Of a stretch of DNA of 64,000 nt, positions 33,379-48,261 are shown one piece after another. Numbering within the stretch: position 1 is the stretch's first letter; each line of letters opens with the position of its first letter. The notes beneath the pieces were generated by a model. That model was not told the DNA's origin. It saw nothing but the letters and a program-made list of their open reading frames with translations, and ran no database searches. This DNA comes from Helianthus annuus (lineage: Eukaryota; Streptophyta; Magnoliopsida; Asterales; Asteraceae). The position numbers and the translations under genes were made by a program. The DNA lies in assembly GCF_002127325.2 (NCBI RefSeq), contig NC_035435.2, positions 131,161,788-131,225,787 on the forward strand, in the 5' to 3' direction.

Positions 33379-36020
33379 ATGGCTTCATCATTGAAGAACA
33401 CGTCCACGGCGATGTCTGCAGTCACCTCATCACAGATCACTTTGCCTCCTCCACCGGCAGGATCTCAGAAAAATACTGAGAAAAGATCAACTCCCACTTT
33501 CTCTAAACCTCTATCTTCTTCTGCTATGAATTCTTCTATTCCCAGTACTAGTGATGTATTTGCTTTAATTTTGCAGATGAAGGATCGTATGCAGCGGCAG
33601 GATGAGACTAATGACAGGATCCTCAGGGAAATTGGAGACCTCAAAAGACAAAAGAAAGCGGCAGAGGATCATTCCCCACTGATGCCCAAATCCTTTAGCT
33701 TCGATACTCCAATGATCACTTCCCAGCCATCAGGGATCCCCGACGTGCAAATCATAGGGGAGTCAAAAGGAACACATCTCAACTCGGCAGCAATGACTCA
33801 GACATCAGATTCACATTTTCAGCCAATAGGATCCTATCCTCAATACATGGGATCCTTCATGAATCCGGGAGCCTATCCGGGGGCACAGCAGTTTCAAGGA
33901 TCCTACTTTGTTCCAGGATCATTCCAGGGCCAAGGATCCTCCTTTGTTCCAGGATCATTCCAGGGCCAAGGATCCTCCTTTGTTCCAGGATCGTCCCAGG
34001 TTCAAGGATCCTCCTTTGTTCCAGGATCATCCCAGGTTCACGGATCCTCCTTCGTTCCAGGATCATCCCAGACACCAGGATCCTTACAGATGCCAGGATC
34101 CCTAAAAAGTTTGCAAACAGGAAGTCTAGATGTCCATCAAGGGGACTTCATTCCAATGCAGACCATTGCTTCCACTGGTCCCTCCATTGTTCCAGAATCC
34201 CAGCAATATGGATTCCCTAACTTGAACCCAATGGGAGGTAACACTTTAAATAACTATCCTACCACTAACCATGGATTCATGCAGGATACAGGTACCAATC
34301 ATGTTATGGCCAGGGAGTTGCAGAAGCTAAAAGAAATGATCTCAAGTGTTCCAGGGATAGTCAAACCTATCCCAGAGATTGCAGATGGAAGCCACAAGGT
34401 ATCTCGCTTTGCACCACCAATTTGTGATGCAGAGGTACCCAAAAGATTCCATGTCCCTACCATGAAGCTGTATGATGGCACAACGGATCCAGAGGAGCAT
34501 ATAGCACAATACAGGGAGAGGATGGAAATCAATCCTATCCCAGAAAAGTTGAAGGAAGCATGCCTATGTAAAGGATTTGGATCCACTCTTACTGGATCAG
34601 CTCTTAAGTGGCTGCTAAGTCTTCCCCCTTACTCTATTACTTCATTTGCCAATTTAGTTAATTTATTCAATAACCAATTCTCTTGTAGTAGAAAATTTGA
34701 AAATTAACTAGTGATTTGTACAGGATAACTCAAAATCATAATGAATCATTAAGGGATTATATAACTAAATTTAGTAAAGAATCCCTGGACATTCCCAACT
34801 TGGATATGGCTACGGCTGTTGAAGCCTTCAAAATGGGACTGCTTAAGGATTCATTATTCTATGATGACCTTGTTATGACACCATGCAGGAATCTAGATGA
34901 AGTAAGAACTCGAGCACTCAGGTTCATCCGGCTGGAGGATGACAAGAGGATCCAGGAGAGACAAGTAGGATCCTCAAAACAGGAGAAGCAAGGATCCTCC
35001 TTCAAGAACAACAAATTCAAATCCTACCATAGAAATGAGAACAAGAATGTGCATGCTGTTGACCAAGAAGAGGATGATGAAGATTATCCTCCAATCTCAG
35101 AATATTGTTTTTCCGTTGATAATCATGAACTGATCCTTGCAATGCAGAATCTAGGTGAAAAAGCTAGATGGCCCAGGAAGAATGATAAACCATCCGGGAC
35201 TAAAGACAAGTCCAAATGGTGTGCATACCATGAGGATTTCGGGCATCTAACTGAAGATTGCATAGCCTTAAGAAAAGAGATTGGATACCTGCTAAGCAAG
35301 GGGCATCTAAAAGAATTGTTGGGGAGAAAAAAGCAAAGGACCCAGGATCCTGAAAGGATCCCCGAAAAAGCTCCAGCACCTCCGGCAAATGCACAAGTGA
35401 TCAACTTTATATCCGGAGGATCAGACATCTGTGGTACATCCTTCTCGGCGGCCAAAAGACATGCAAAAGAATCAAAAATGGATAATGGAGAAAGGCCTAT
35501 TAGAACATCAAGTGTCTCAGAAGGGAAGATGATAACATTTGATGAGGATGATCGCATCAACATTCAGGATCCTCACCATGATAGTTTAGTTATCACTCTC
35601 TTTATCTCTAACCATTTTGTCCGCAGGATCCTTATTGATGGAGGGAGCTCAGTGAACATTATCCAGCTTGATGTCCTGAAGAAGATGGGAATCCCAGAAT
35701 CAGACATCACACCAAGATCCTCCGTGCTTGTAGGATTCAGTGGGGAAACGAAGAAAACTCTGGGGGACATCAAACTGCCAATCTACGTGGAAGGATTACA
35801 TAATTACCAAAAATTTTGTGTTATTGACTGTTTATCTTGTTGCAACGTTATCCTTGGCAGGCCTTGGATACATGATATGAAAGCAGTCCCATCTACCTAC
35901 CATCAATGTGTGAAGCTCCCTAGCCCATGGGGAATAATCAAGATCGACAGTGATCAGCAGGAGGCTAAGGATTGTTATACCTCATCTATGAAGCCAACCT
36001 CGAAGCCAAGGGAGCAATAG
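33379..36020 (+). pseudogene. E4 gag-protease with a single 1-nt deletion
   Basis: Starts MASSLKN (33379); an upstream ATG at 33352 is not conserved. Order: Ser/Pro-rich N-terminus with a short helical segment (LILQMKDRMQRQDETNDRIL), five 12-residue GSSFVPGSSQ repeats (33890-34080), gag domain (KLYDGTTDPEEHIAQYRERM ... WLLSLPPYS), Tat-type knuckle CAYHEDFGHLTEDC, and protease LIDGGSSVNIIQ. Relative to E2 and E3, one base is missing near 34700 (after SCSRKFE), splitting the frame into two ORFs. Apart from this the region is open to TAG 36018-36020. The protease lies at the end of gag, upstream of the recoded stop. Confidence 0.9.
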
Positions 36021-39326
<3,306 letters not shown>

Positions 39327-40035
39327 ACATGATCCTCCATGCACGTGATCCTTACATTGAAGTATCCTTGAAGGATCCCGATGATATCAATGATCCTTAC
39401 TCTGGTAATATGCTTATCCTAGAAACTATTGCATTTTCTTACTTTTTACCTAAGGATAAGGATCATGTATCCTTCATCCTCTACTCACGAAACATTTGAG
39501 TTATGATAAGTTCAGGTATCTTCAGCATATCGTCAAAGATCTTCAAAAGCACCGCAGATCCTTGGGTCCAACCCCAGTTATCCTTGGGATTATCCCCAGT
39601 TTCCGCCAGCAGCGCACGATGATCCTGATATAGTTCACGTCTTTGGGACCAGTACCCACTTCCGGGGCTGACAACCTCATCGTACTGGCTATATTTAGGG
39701 TCCTACGTATAATGGTAGACGTACCATACATCCGTTCCTAAGGTTTCTAACGTTTTCACGTTAGCTAAGGTTTTGACATTTTCATGTCACTAAGTTTGGA
39801 TAGTCGCCAGAAAGGGCCATACTCCAGTTTACATACGATCCTTTGGGCTTGTCCCCAGTTATCCTATGGGCTTGTCCCCAGTGATCCTCCAGGATCATTC
39901 TCATTTATCCTTTGGGCATGTCCCCAGCTACTAATTTATCTCTTACATTGGCTTAGTCCCAAGATATGTTCCATCTTTCAGGTTCTCGAAGTTAAACAAA
40001 TAAGGATCCTTAATCCTTATCATCCATTAAAGTTT
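39327..40035 (+). other. E4 3' spacer after pol, with GGGCTTGTCCCCAG repeats
   Basis: Non-coding. Contains imperfect tandem units of ATCCTTTGGGCTTGTCCCCAGTT (39838-39950), with related units at 39560-39600, all shared with E3. Interrupted at 40035 by C1. Confidence 0.75.
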
Positions 40036-40438
40036 TGTAAAACCCGTGAGAATCTCAATGATATCAATCTAAACCTTGTGAGAGCGCGGAAATCAAACAC
40101 AAGGTGATTCAAGAACTAATATTAAGATCAAACAATAAGCAATAAATAAGAAACAAACCGAAACTTGCATTCAAAGATAATCAATGACTGATACAAGATC
40201 TCGGATGGAACTCGGTTCCAATGCTTTGTGTCGCCTGCCTTCTACTCGCAATCAACAACTCCTAATCTAATGATTAGGGTTGTTTATATACTAAACACAT
40301 TGGACCGAAAACAACCTAGGCCCATGCGACACCTATCTAGCCCAAACCACAATGATAAACCCAAAACATAATAAACTAATTACATGATCAATCCCTAACC
40401 ATTGTTAACCTACATGAATAAACCTTCAGGTTCTAACA
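40036..40438 (-). repeat. 3' LTR of C1 (403 bp)
   Basis: + strand begins TGTAAAACCCGTGAG and ends GGTTCTAACA. Confidence 0.95.
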
Positions 40439-40439
40439 A

Positions 40440-40452
40440 TCTCCCCCTAGGT
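40440..40452 (-). promoter_or_regulatory. Polypurine tract of C1
   Basis: The minus strand reads CCTAGGGGGAGATTG just before the LTR start TGTTAGAACC. Confidence 0.85.
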
Positions 40453-40476
40453 TTATGCATGCAGGTTCTTCTGACT

Positions 40477-43079
40477 TCAGCTGCTTCGATGACCACCACT
40501 CATATTATCTTTGTATCCACCAAAACCCTGCTTATGAATATGCATGACAGAGGCTACTGCAGATGTCCAACCCTTAGCAATTTCTTCATATTTTTCAGTA
40601 GCTCTGATTTGGTTGCTTGCCAAAACTTCAAGATCTTCAACTGCAAGATTCAATAAATCAATCTGATCTACCAAACAGTAACTTGCATCACCATCACAAA
40701 CAATCACTGCTTGACCAAGACGTTCATCATACGCCCAAAAGTGCATTGTCTTCAGCGCCCCTTTTGGAATCTTTCTCACCAACGGAATAGTCTTCTCTTG
40801 TCAGTAGCAGGCCAGTGCACAATCTTCATTCGCTTGTTCGTATATGGATCCCTGATCCCTTTCGCTGGTTTAACAGTAGAATCCGCAGTACGCATCGAGG
40901 GAAAACCTTTTGCAACTTCCCTTTTCAATCTCTCGAAGAATGCATAACCAGGACCATTAGGCTTATCATCCACATAAGGTTTATTTGTCAAATCTGTCAA
41001 ATCTACCTTAGTGAAAGACTGAAATTGCCCTGAATGTTTGTACCATTCAACCGGTCCAACTTTCCTCTTGATCCACCATCTGTTACGATCATGATCATAA
41101 CCCCAGCTGACTACACCAGATCGATTTCCTTTCTTATCGTAGAGAGTTTCACCAACATCCATTAAATGATGTGTAGCACGTGCATCTTCATCATCTGGAT
41201 TAGCATTCTTGTTCTTCAGAATCACAAACTCTCTTTTCTTCTTCAACCTCTCTGCTTTAGCTTTCTCTGCTTCTGGATCAGTAACTCTTTCAAAGTATTT
41301 TTCCATAGCAGCACTCCTTTCAGCATTATCTTTCTCAAAAGCTTTCTTTCTGTTTTCGACATCTGTTGGATCAGAAAACTCTTGTCCGAATTTCTTTTCA
41401 AGCTTACCTCGCAGATCATAAACAATATTGAACAATAGGCTAACGTCTCCTTGCAGTTGCTCAATTTGTTGATCTTTCTTCACAATTGTGTCTTCAAGCT
41501 GAATGATCTTTGCATCTTTATGAATTGAATCTTGTTCAAGCACAACCAAACGTTTCTTCATTTCCCTCATGCTTATAAACTCATCATCATCACTAGAATC
41601 ACTGTCAAAAGGCATTCTAAGTGGTTCTACAGGCCTTTTACCACTTGAACTGCTCGGTTCTTCATGAATAGTACCAGAAGGTCCAGCACTAACAATTCCA
41701 GAGGACCCAGCTTCTACATGAGCTTCAACATTAGACACAGCTTCATTTTGAACTTCAACATTCGTCACAACTGTATCATCACCTTGAGTATGAACACCAG
41801 ACTCAAAGATATTCTCTGTAGTGGTGGTGGTAGCATCGTCAACATACTTTTCAAAATCGAAGTCATACAAACCTTCGGTATCATCAGCAACAGTCACGGA
41901 TTGATCGTTTCCTTGTTCGATAAACATTCCGGGTCTAGGATCCCTCCTTTTCCTTTTTAACGGAATAGAATCAGAATCCCTTGGGCTTTCTTCTGGCTCT
42001 TCAGTAGATACTGACAGATTGGGAGGAGGATTTCCCATCGTGTCAGTCACTTTCTTTATCAGCATTGCCAAACTCTCAGCAGAAATCACTGGATTAACTG
42101 TAGAAACAGCATCAGCATTAACTTCAGGAGGAAGTTCTATGTTATCATCATCTGAATCACACGTAATCTCAACACCTTCATCGTCAGAGTTAATAGTGAT
42201 ACGCTCTGGCTCAGGCTCATTTTCAGCTCTCCTTTGAATGTCATGTTCTTCAGCAACAATGGCACGTGTAGGTACGGCTTGTGCCATGACTGGATTCTCA
42301 ACAATGTCTTCGGTCTCTGCAAACTGACCAAACTTCTCCAACTCGATCAAACCTTCAAACTTTTTCTCTGTTCCCTTCTTCGTAGTGAGAGCACCAAAAC
42401 ACGAAGGGCCCATAGGCTTTAACTCCAGAGTATCACCAGATCTCTTCAATTCAGGATAACGCTCATTGAGAATCATTTGCACAAATCTAGGATACATAAG
42501 AAACTTATCCTTTCGAAGCCCAATAGCATTTCTCTTCATCGCTTCCAGAACATATCTTGAATAGTTAAACGGCTCATTTGTAATCACGCAAATCAATGCA
42601 GCCGTCTGTGTTGTGTTTAATTGATCAATTCCCCCGCGGTTTTCTGTCATGCACAACAGGAACATGTGCAATAATAAACGCCAGTACGGATGAACAAACT
42701 TCTTAACCAGGGGAGGAAATTTTCCTTCATAGCTCAGTCGTGGCAAAATTGCTTCAATCGCTCCAGCAGCAAGCTCGATTGGATCCGTTTCCTGATCATT
42801 GAACTTCAACACATCCCTGATAACCTGCTCCGTCACAATAATCTTCGTCCCGTCGATTTCAGCGGCTATAGCTCCTTTTCCTTCAATGATTTCCACTTTT
42901 GCAGTCTTCCAAAAATCTCGAATGAGGCTTTCATACACAACCGGATTTTCACGAAGAGCGTGAGCAATACGGCATGTACTTAGGCCTTTGATCAAAGACG
43001 TGAACAGCTGCTTGTGCTTCACAGGTGGAGGTGCCAAATATGCTACTTGATTGTGAGACGCTATAAACTTTAAGTCCAT
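40477..43079 (-). pseudogene. C1 additional ORF (env-position), 1-nt frameshift near its 3' end
   Basis: ATG at 43079, four bases after a strong acceptor (TTTTGTGTGGTGTGCAG, ending 43084). Open for 767 codons to 40776. An overlapping frame (40782-40477) carries what looks like the natural C-terminus (MVRKIPKGALKTMHFWAYDE), so one base appears to be missing near 40800. The N-terminal globular region has FWKTAKVEIIEGKGAIAAEI and TEQVIRDVLKFND; the middle is acidic, Ser/Thr-rich; a coiled coil lies near residues 520-580 (LVVLEQDSIHKDAKIIQLED), then a basic helix. No signal peptide or clear membrane span. It occupies the place of the Sirevirus envelope-like gene, but nothing visible shows an envelope function. 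Confidence 0.8.
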
Positions 43080-43103
43080 TTTTCTGCACACCACACAAAA
43101 CAT

Positions 43104-43620
43104 ATAAGTTTCGAATTACAAACAGTGATAAAAATTAAAATAAAACAAACACTGTCACTGTTCACTCGAAACCACGAGTCGCAACCCAAGGTTTCGAGTC
43201 GAAACCATGAGTCGTAACCAGGAAAACTGAGTCGCAACCAGAAGATTGCGAGTCGCAATCATGAGTCGCAACAAGCCAAAATGAGTCGCAACCACGAGTC
43301 GCAATCTAGAGGTTGCGAGTCGTAATCACTGGTTTCGAGTCCTGTTGTTCTTGATTGCGACTGGAAACTTCATCGGAAACTTCAAGAATTCATCGGAAAC
43401 TTCATCAGAATCATCAAATCTTCATCGGAATCTTCATATATTTGCCGGAATCTTCAACCAAAATTTAAGAATCCTGCAAAAACTTGAACAATGACGTCAT
43501 CTTACCTGATGATGATCTAATTGGATTGCGAGTCGCAACCGGAATTGAGTCGGAATCTTGATTGCGGCCGGAATGTTGAGAGAGAATTTGAACAAGGATG
43601 CGAGTGAATGGACGAATTGA
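43104..43620 (-). repeat. GAGTCGCAAC palindrome cluster upstream of the C1 extra ORF
   Basis: About a dozen GAGTCG(C/T)AA(C/T)C units, including the perfect odd palindrome GATTGCGAGTCGCAATC (43244-43260). The same motif fills the gag leader at 51735-52060. It lies directly 5' of the splice acceptor and ATG of the extra ORF. Confidence 0.8.
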
Positions 43621-44860
43621 CTCGTAATTGTCCTTTTAAACCTCAACTGTTTCTCATGGGCCCAAGTCTGTTGGGCTTGGGCCTTATGGACTTGGGCTCA
43701 AGAAAATGTTTTTCAAAAGTGATTTTAACAAACCCAATTATTAAAAATTCTGATTTTCCAATAATAACCAATTAAACCCATTGAGCATTATTTTGCAAAA
43801 ATAAAAACCTAAAACAAAAATAAATAATAAAATATTATTTACAAAATAAAATCAGGAAATTTGCATAGATGCTCAGGGATCAAATCACAAGGTTTCGGGC
43901 ATGACTTCACTTATCAACACTGATCTATTCTAGAATGATCTAGACAACTGCCAGTATGTTTGTCCTCTTAAACTCATCTCCCTAGACCTTTTTCATATAA
44001 CTGCCTGTACTTCATTTTATCATGTTTTGATATTTTAACCATGAACACCCAAACAAATACTAATCAAATCCCGGAAATATAAATAGCACACTCTATCATG
44101 CAAGTACCTTCCCTACCACATATTTCACAAGTCCAATCCAGATTTCTGAAATCTTAACTGGGAGTGGATTGAGAAAAGAACAGAATAGATCTTGAGCAGA
44201 GGTGATATAATATACAGATCAAATGAGTTTTTCTCAATTTGATATAGGTTTATTTGGGTTTCTTTTGGGCACTAGAGGGCCTCTTTCGAGTGTTTAGATC
44301 TACAGCGCGACAACAGACAGCTAGGTCAGCATGTATCTAGATGCAGCAGAAGCTGTCGTTGCCTAGCACCTCCAGGTCAGCATGTATCTGGATGCAGCAG
44401 AGGAGGTACACGACTTTTTCAGATAAGATTTCAGAATCAGATCAAAATTGTGTGTATCGGGAAATCATACAGACATTCAAATAGACATGAGCTAATTCCA
44501 AGTGATTTTCTTTTCTGAGGTCATGTACTAATTTAGTTCTGGACAGAAACAGCTAATGTTTCCAATCTTAAGGATAGAGCCTACCGACACATCATACTAG
44601 AGTCAAACTATTTCGATACTGGTCTTACATGAGTCAGCCCTTGACCATAAAGTGAAAATTCATTTCATTTCCCAGTCCAGCCACACTTCCTTTTGAAACT
44701 CTTTTTGTATTTTTCAATTTTTCAATGTTTTTGTATTTTTCGATTTTTCAATGTTTTTGTATTTTTCGATTTTTCTCCCCCTAAATTTGTGCATAAATAA
44801 AAACTACCTAAGAATAGAAAACTTTATGAACAAATTTACCTACGAAAAGACAAAACATGC
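43621..44860. other. C1 spacer between pol and the extra ORF
   Basis: No ORF. Holds a duplicated segment GGTCAGCATGTATCTAGATG (44325 and 44383 region, about 58-bp period) and three tandem units of AATGTTTTTGTATTTTTCGA near 44705-44775. Confidence 0.7.
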
Positions 44861-47800
44861 TCAATCAGTAAAACGGATCATTTTTAGAAAATCCACAAGC
44901 ACCCTGAATTTCGAGCTGCTGACAGGTTTGGTGAACAAATCGGCAGCATTTGCATCTGTGTCGATTTGCTCAAGTGTAATCAGACCTCTGTCAAAACAGT
45001 CCCGAATAAAATGAACTTTAATATCAATGTGCTTGGTTTTGGAGTGAAAAACAGGATTTCGAACAATTTGTATTGCAGCATCATTATCGCAGTAAATAGT
45101 AGTGTTAAGATAAGTCAAACCATAATCCTGCAATTGATGTTGCATCCACACCACTTGAGAGCAAGAAGCAGAAGCAGCAACATACTCAGCTTCAGCTGTG
45201 GATATCGCCACTGTTTGTTGTTTCTTGCACTGCCAAGAAATGAGCCGATCACCCAAAAATTGACATCCCGCAGAAGTGGATTTCCTGTCACTGTCAGTAC
45301 CTCCAAAATTGCTGTCAGAGAAAGCAAACAAGTCAAAATTGGAATCTTTCGGATACCACAGGCCAAACCGAGGTCGGCCTTTAAGGTACCGAAAGATCCG
45401 TTTAACAGCAATAAGATGAGAAGTTTTAGGATTAGCCTGATAGCGTGCACAGTTGCAAACAGCAAACATGATATCCGGACGGCTAGCTGTGAGATACATC
45501 AATGACCCGATCATGGACCTATATTGACGTTGATTTACAGACTCTCCTTCTTCATCTTCAGTCAATAATGGTCTCTCTGCCATAGGTGTCTCAGCAGGCT
45601 TTGCGTCCGTGAACTTGAACTTTGCCAGCACATCATCCACATACTTCCCTTGATGAATCAGAATTCCTTGTGAACTCTGTTTGACTTGTAGACCCAAAAA
45701 CAGAGTCATCTCCCCCAGAGCACTCATTTCAAACTTTTTCTTCATAACTCTCTCGAATTCCTTGCAAAGATCCTCGCTTGTAGATCCAAAAATGATATCA
45801 TCAACGTAGATTTGAACCAAGATTTGATCACTTCCTACCCTCTTAATAAACAAAGTCTGGTCTATGGTGCCACGCGTGTACCCATGAGCCAACAGATGCT
45901 CTGTCAGTGTGGCATACCAAGCTCGAGGAGCCTGATGTAACCCGTACAACGCCTTGTCTAGCTTATAGGCGTACTCAGGATGATCTGGATGCACAAACCC
46001 TGGCGGCTGCTCGACAAAAATTTCCTCCTTCACATCTCCATAGAGAAACGCAGTCTTGACATCCATCTGATAGACATTGAATCCCATGTATGACGCGTAG
46101 GCCAAGAAGATCCGGATGGCTTCAAGTCGTGCAACCGGAGCATATACTTCATCATAATCCAGTCCTTCAATTTGCCTGAATCCCTGAACCACCAACCTTG
46201 CTTTGTTTCGAACTATGACGCCTGCAGAATCCTGCTTGTTTCGAAATACCCATCGAGTTCCAAGTTTGCGTTTTCCTGCTGGCAACTTGACAAGCTTCCA
46301 TACTCCAAGTTTTTCAAACTGGTTCAGCTCTTCGTGCATAGCATCTACCCAGCCAGGTTCCTGCAAAGCTATATCAATGGTTTTAGGTTCGATTTGAGAA
46401 AGATAACAAGAATATAAGCAACTGTTAATGGTTCCTGATTGACTCCGGGTCAAAATTCCTGCATTTACAGGACCAATCACATTCTCGATTGGGTGATTGC
46501 GTTGAACGCTTGTCGGTATAGCCAAATCAGGTACAATTTCTTCATCAGTGGTGGTATTGCTAGACTCCCCCTCATTAGGTGCAATTGTAGTGTGAACTAC
46601 AGGAGAAGTGACAGTACAATCCTCAGGAATTGGATCAGGAAACAGTGAAGTTCCTGAAACACTGGGTGAAGTACCACTTGTTGAAGCACCTTCAGGGGAG
46701 TGCTGGGACATCTGTTGTGGTGAAGGGTGAGGAGTAAAAACTATCCCCGGAGGGTCAACAGTGTGGCTTTTTGATGCGTTTACAGCTTGTTCTTCCATCT
46801 GTGCTTCGTCTTCTGTATCTTCAAATGACAATGGTTGTTTGGGAACAGACTCACCTGCAACTGAAACATCACTTGATAAATTATTAAATGATTTAAACAG
46901 AGCCGAATAATCATATAACCAATCTGGACCGACTCTAGCGTCCGTAGCATTCTCTTCAAGCCATTCGATGTTGCACGACTCAACAACTTTTCTAGTTACT
47001 TTGTTGTATACCCTATAAGCAGAGCCTTTAGCATATCCAACAAAGTAACATTCGTCACCTTTGACTTCAAACTTTCCATTTGAGTCCATTAGTAGTAATA
47101 CACATGGACAACCAAAAATACGAAAGTGTGAAACCGAAGGTTTACGTCCTTCCAGAATCTCATAAGGGGTTTTCATGTGACGTTTATTTACTAAAGCATG
47201 ATTCTGGATATAACAAGCCGTGCTAACAGCTTCAGCCCAAAAGAAGCTCGGAAGCTTTGAATCAGCCAGCATAGTACGTGCAGCCTCAATTAGAGTACGA
47301 TTCCTTCTTTCAGCCACTCCATTTTGTTGTGGAGTGCGAGGCGCACTGAACTGTCGATCGATTCCCTTTTCTATGCAGAATGTATCCAAAGTAGCATTCT
47401 TGAATTCTGTCCCATTGTCTGATCGAATAACCTTCACCTTAGTACTCGCTTGATTTTCAGCCAATGTAATGAATTGTTTCACCAGTGCAGCAGTTTCATT
47501 TTTGTGACTGAGAAAATACACCCAAGTGTAGCGAGAGTAATCATCGACGATTACCAGACAATAAGCTTTCTTCCCGATACTCAGCACATTCACTGGACCA
47601 AAAAGGTCCATGTGAAGTAGTTCGAGTACAGCTTTTGTCGAGGGTACTGGTTTAGACTTATGAGGTTTTCGATGCGCCTTCCCTTTCGCACAAGCAACAC
47701 ACTTTTCCACCAACATGAAATCCTTGATCGGAAGATCTCGTACCAATTGACCTTTAGCTAGACGATTCAGATTTTTCATATTCACGTGCCCGAGTCGACG

Positions 47801-48250
47801 GTGCCACAATAGACCATCATGCTCTGAAATCTTCGAAAATAAACAAGTGATCTCTTCACACGGCTTCTTGTTCATATCAATGACGTAAGCGTTTCCTTTT
47901 CTTTCAGCTGTCATCAAGAACCAGTCTTCTGGAATAACAATCCCAGGCTTCAGAACATGACATCCCTTCTTCGTAAAATGAACTGAATTCCCTCTATCAC
48001 AAATCTGCGAAATGCTTAACAGATTGTGTTTCAGTTCTGGAACATAATTGACATTTTCAAAGCTGAGAACACCGTTTTGAACAGTTCCTTTGAAAGTGAT
48101 TCTGCCAGATTCACCTCCCGCAAATGAGACATATCCACCGTTAAATTCTTTGACATTCACAAGTTGGGATAAGTCTCCTGTCATGTGCCTGGAACAGCCA
48201 CTATCCATGTACCAGAGGCGCACGGTAGTCCTCCACAGCTGTTCCTGCAC
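44861..48250 (-). CDS. C1 pol: protease, integrase, reverse transcriptase, RNase H (intact)
   Basis: About 1,129 codons. Begins near the protease active site [14 protein letters not shown] (residues 13-26). Integrase zinc region [15 protein letters not shown] with [12 protein letters not shown], integrase core with [35 protein letters not shown] and [14 protein letters not shown]. Reverse transcriptase has [27 protein letters not shown] and [10 protein letters not shown] near residue 815. RNase H has [16 protein letters not shown] and [11 protein letters not shown], ending [10 protein letters not shown]. Order PR-INT-RT-RH defines Ty1/copia. The frame is -1 relative to gag and opens immediately after a TAA at 48268-48266, so expression needs recoding or the junction carries an indel. 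Confidence 0.95.
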   Translation of the reverse strand: MQEQLWRTTVRLWYMDSGCSRHMTGDLSQLVNVKEFNGGYVSFAGGESGRITFKGTVQNGVLSFENVNYVPELKHNLLSISQICDRGNSVHFTKKGCHVLKPGIVIPEDWFLMTAERKGNAYVIDMNKKPCEEITCLFSKISEHDGLLWHRRLGHVNMKNLNRLAKGQLVRDLPIKDFMLVEKCVACAKGKAHRKPHKSKPVPSTKAVLELLHMDLFGPVNVLSIGKKAYCLVIVDDYSRYTWVYFLSHKNETAALVKQFITLAENQASTKVKVIRSDNGTEFKNATLDTFCIEKGIDRQFSAPRTPQQNGVAERRNRTLIEAARTMLADSKLPSFFWAEAVSTACYIQNHALVNKRHMKTPYEILEGRKPSVSHFRIFGCPCVLLLMDSNGKFEVKGDECYFVGYAKGSAYRVYNKVTRKVVESCNIEWLEENATDARVGPDWLYDYSALFKSFNNLSSDVSVAGESVPKQPLSFEDTEDEAQMEEQAVNASKSHTVDPPGIVFTPHPSPQQMSQHSPEGASTSGTSPSVSGTSLFPDPIPEDCTVTSPVVHTTIAPNEGESSNTTTDEEIVPDLAIPTSVQRNHPIENVIGPVNAGILTRSQSGTINSCLYSCYLSQIEPKTIDIALQEPGWVDAMHEELNQFEKLGVWKLVKLPAGKRKLGTRWVFRNKQDSAGVIVRNKARLVVQGFRQIEGLDYDEVYAPVARLEAIRIFLAYASYMGFNVYQMDVKTAFLYGDVKEEIFVEQPPGFVHPDHPEYAYKLDKALYGLHQAPRAWYATLTEHLLAHGYTRGTIDQTLFIKRVGSDQILVQIYVDDIIFGSTSEDLCKEFERVMKKKFEMSALGEMTLFLGLQVKQSSQGILIHQGKYVDDVLAKFKFTDAKPAETPMAERPLLTEDEEGESVNQRQYRSMIGSLMYLTASRPDIMFAVCNCARYQANPKTSHLIAVKRIFRYLKGRPRFGLWYPKDSNFDLFAFSDSNFGGTDSDRKSTSAGCQFLGDRLISWQCKKQQTVAISTAEAEYVAASASCSQVVWMQHQLQDYGLTYLNTTIYCDNDAAIQIVRNPVFHSKTKHIDIKVHFIRDCFDRGLITLEQIDTDANAADLFTKPVSSSKFRVLVDFLKMIRFTD

Positions 48251-48261
48251 GAGTAGCGGGA

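Noticed and set aside
43104..43620. CRISPR-like array
   Set aside because: Repeats are short palindromes with irregular spacing in a plant retrotransposon leader; there are no constant-length spacers and no cas genes.
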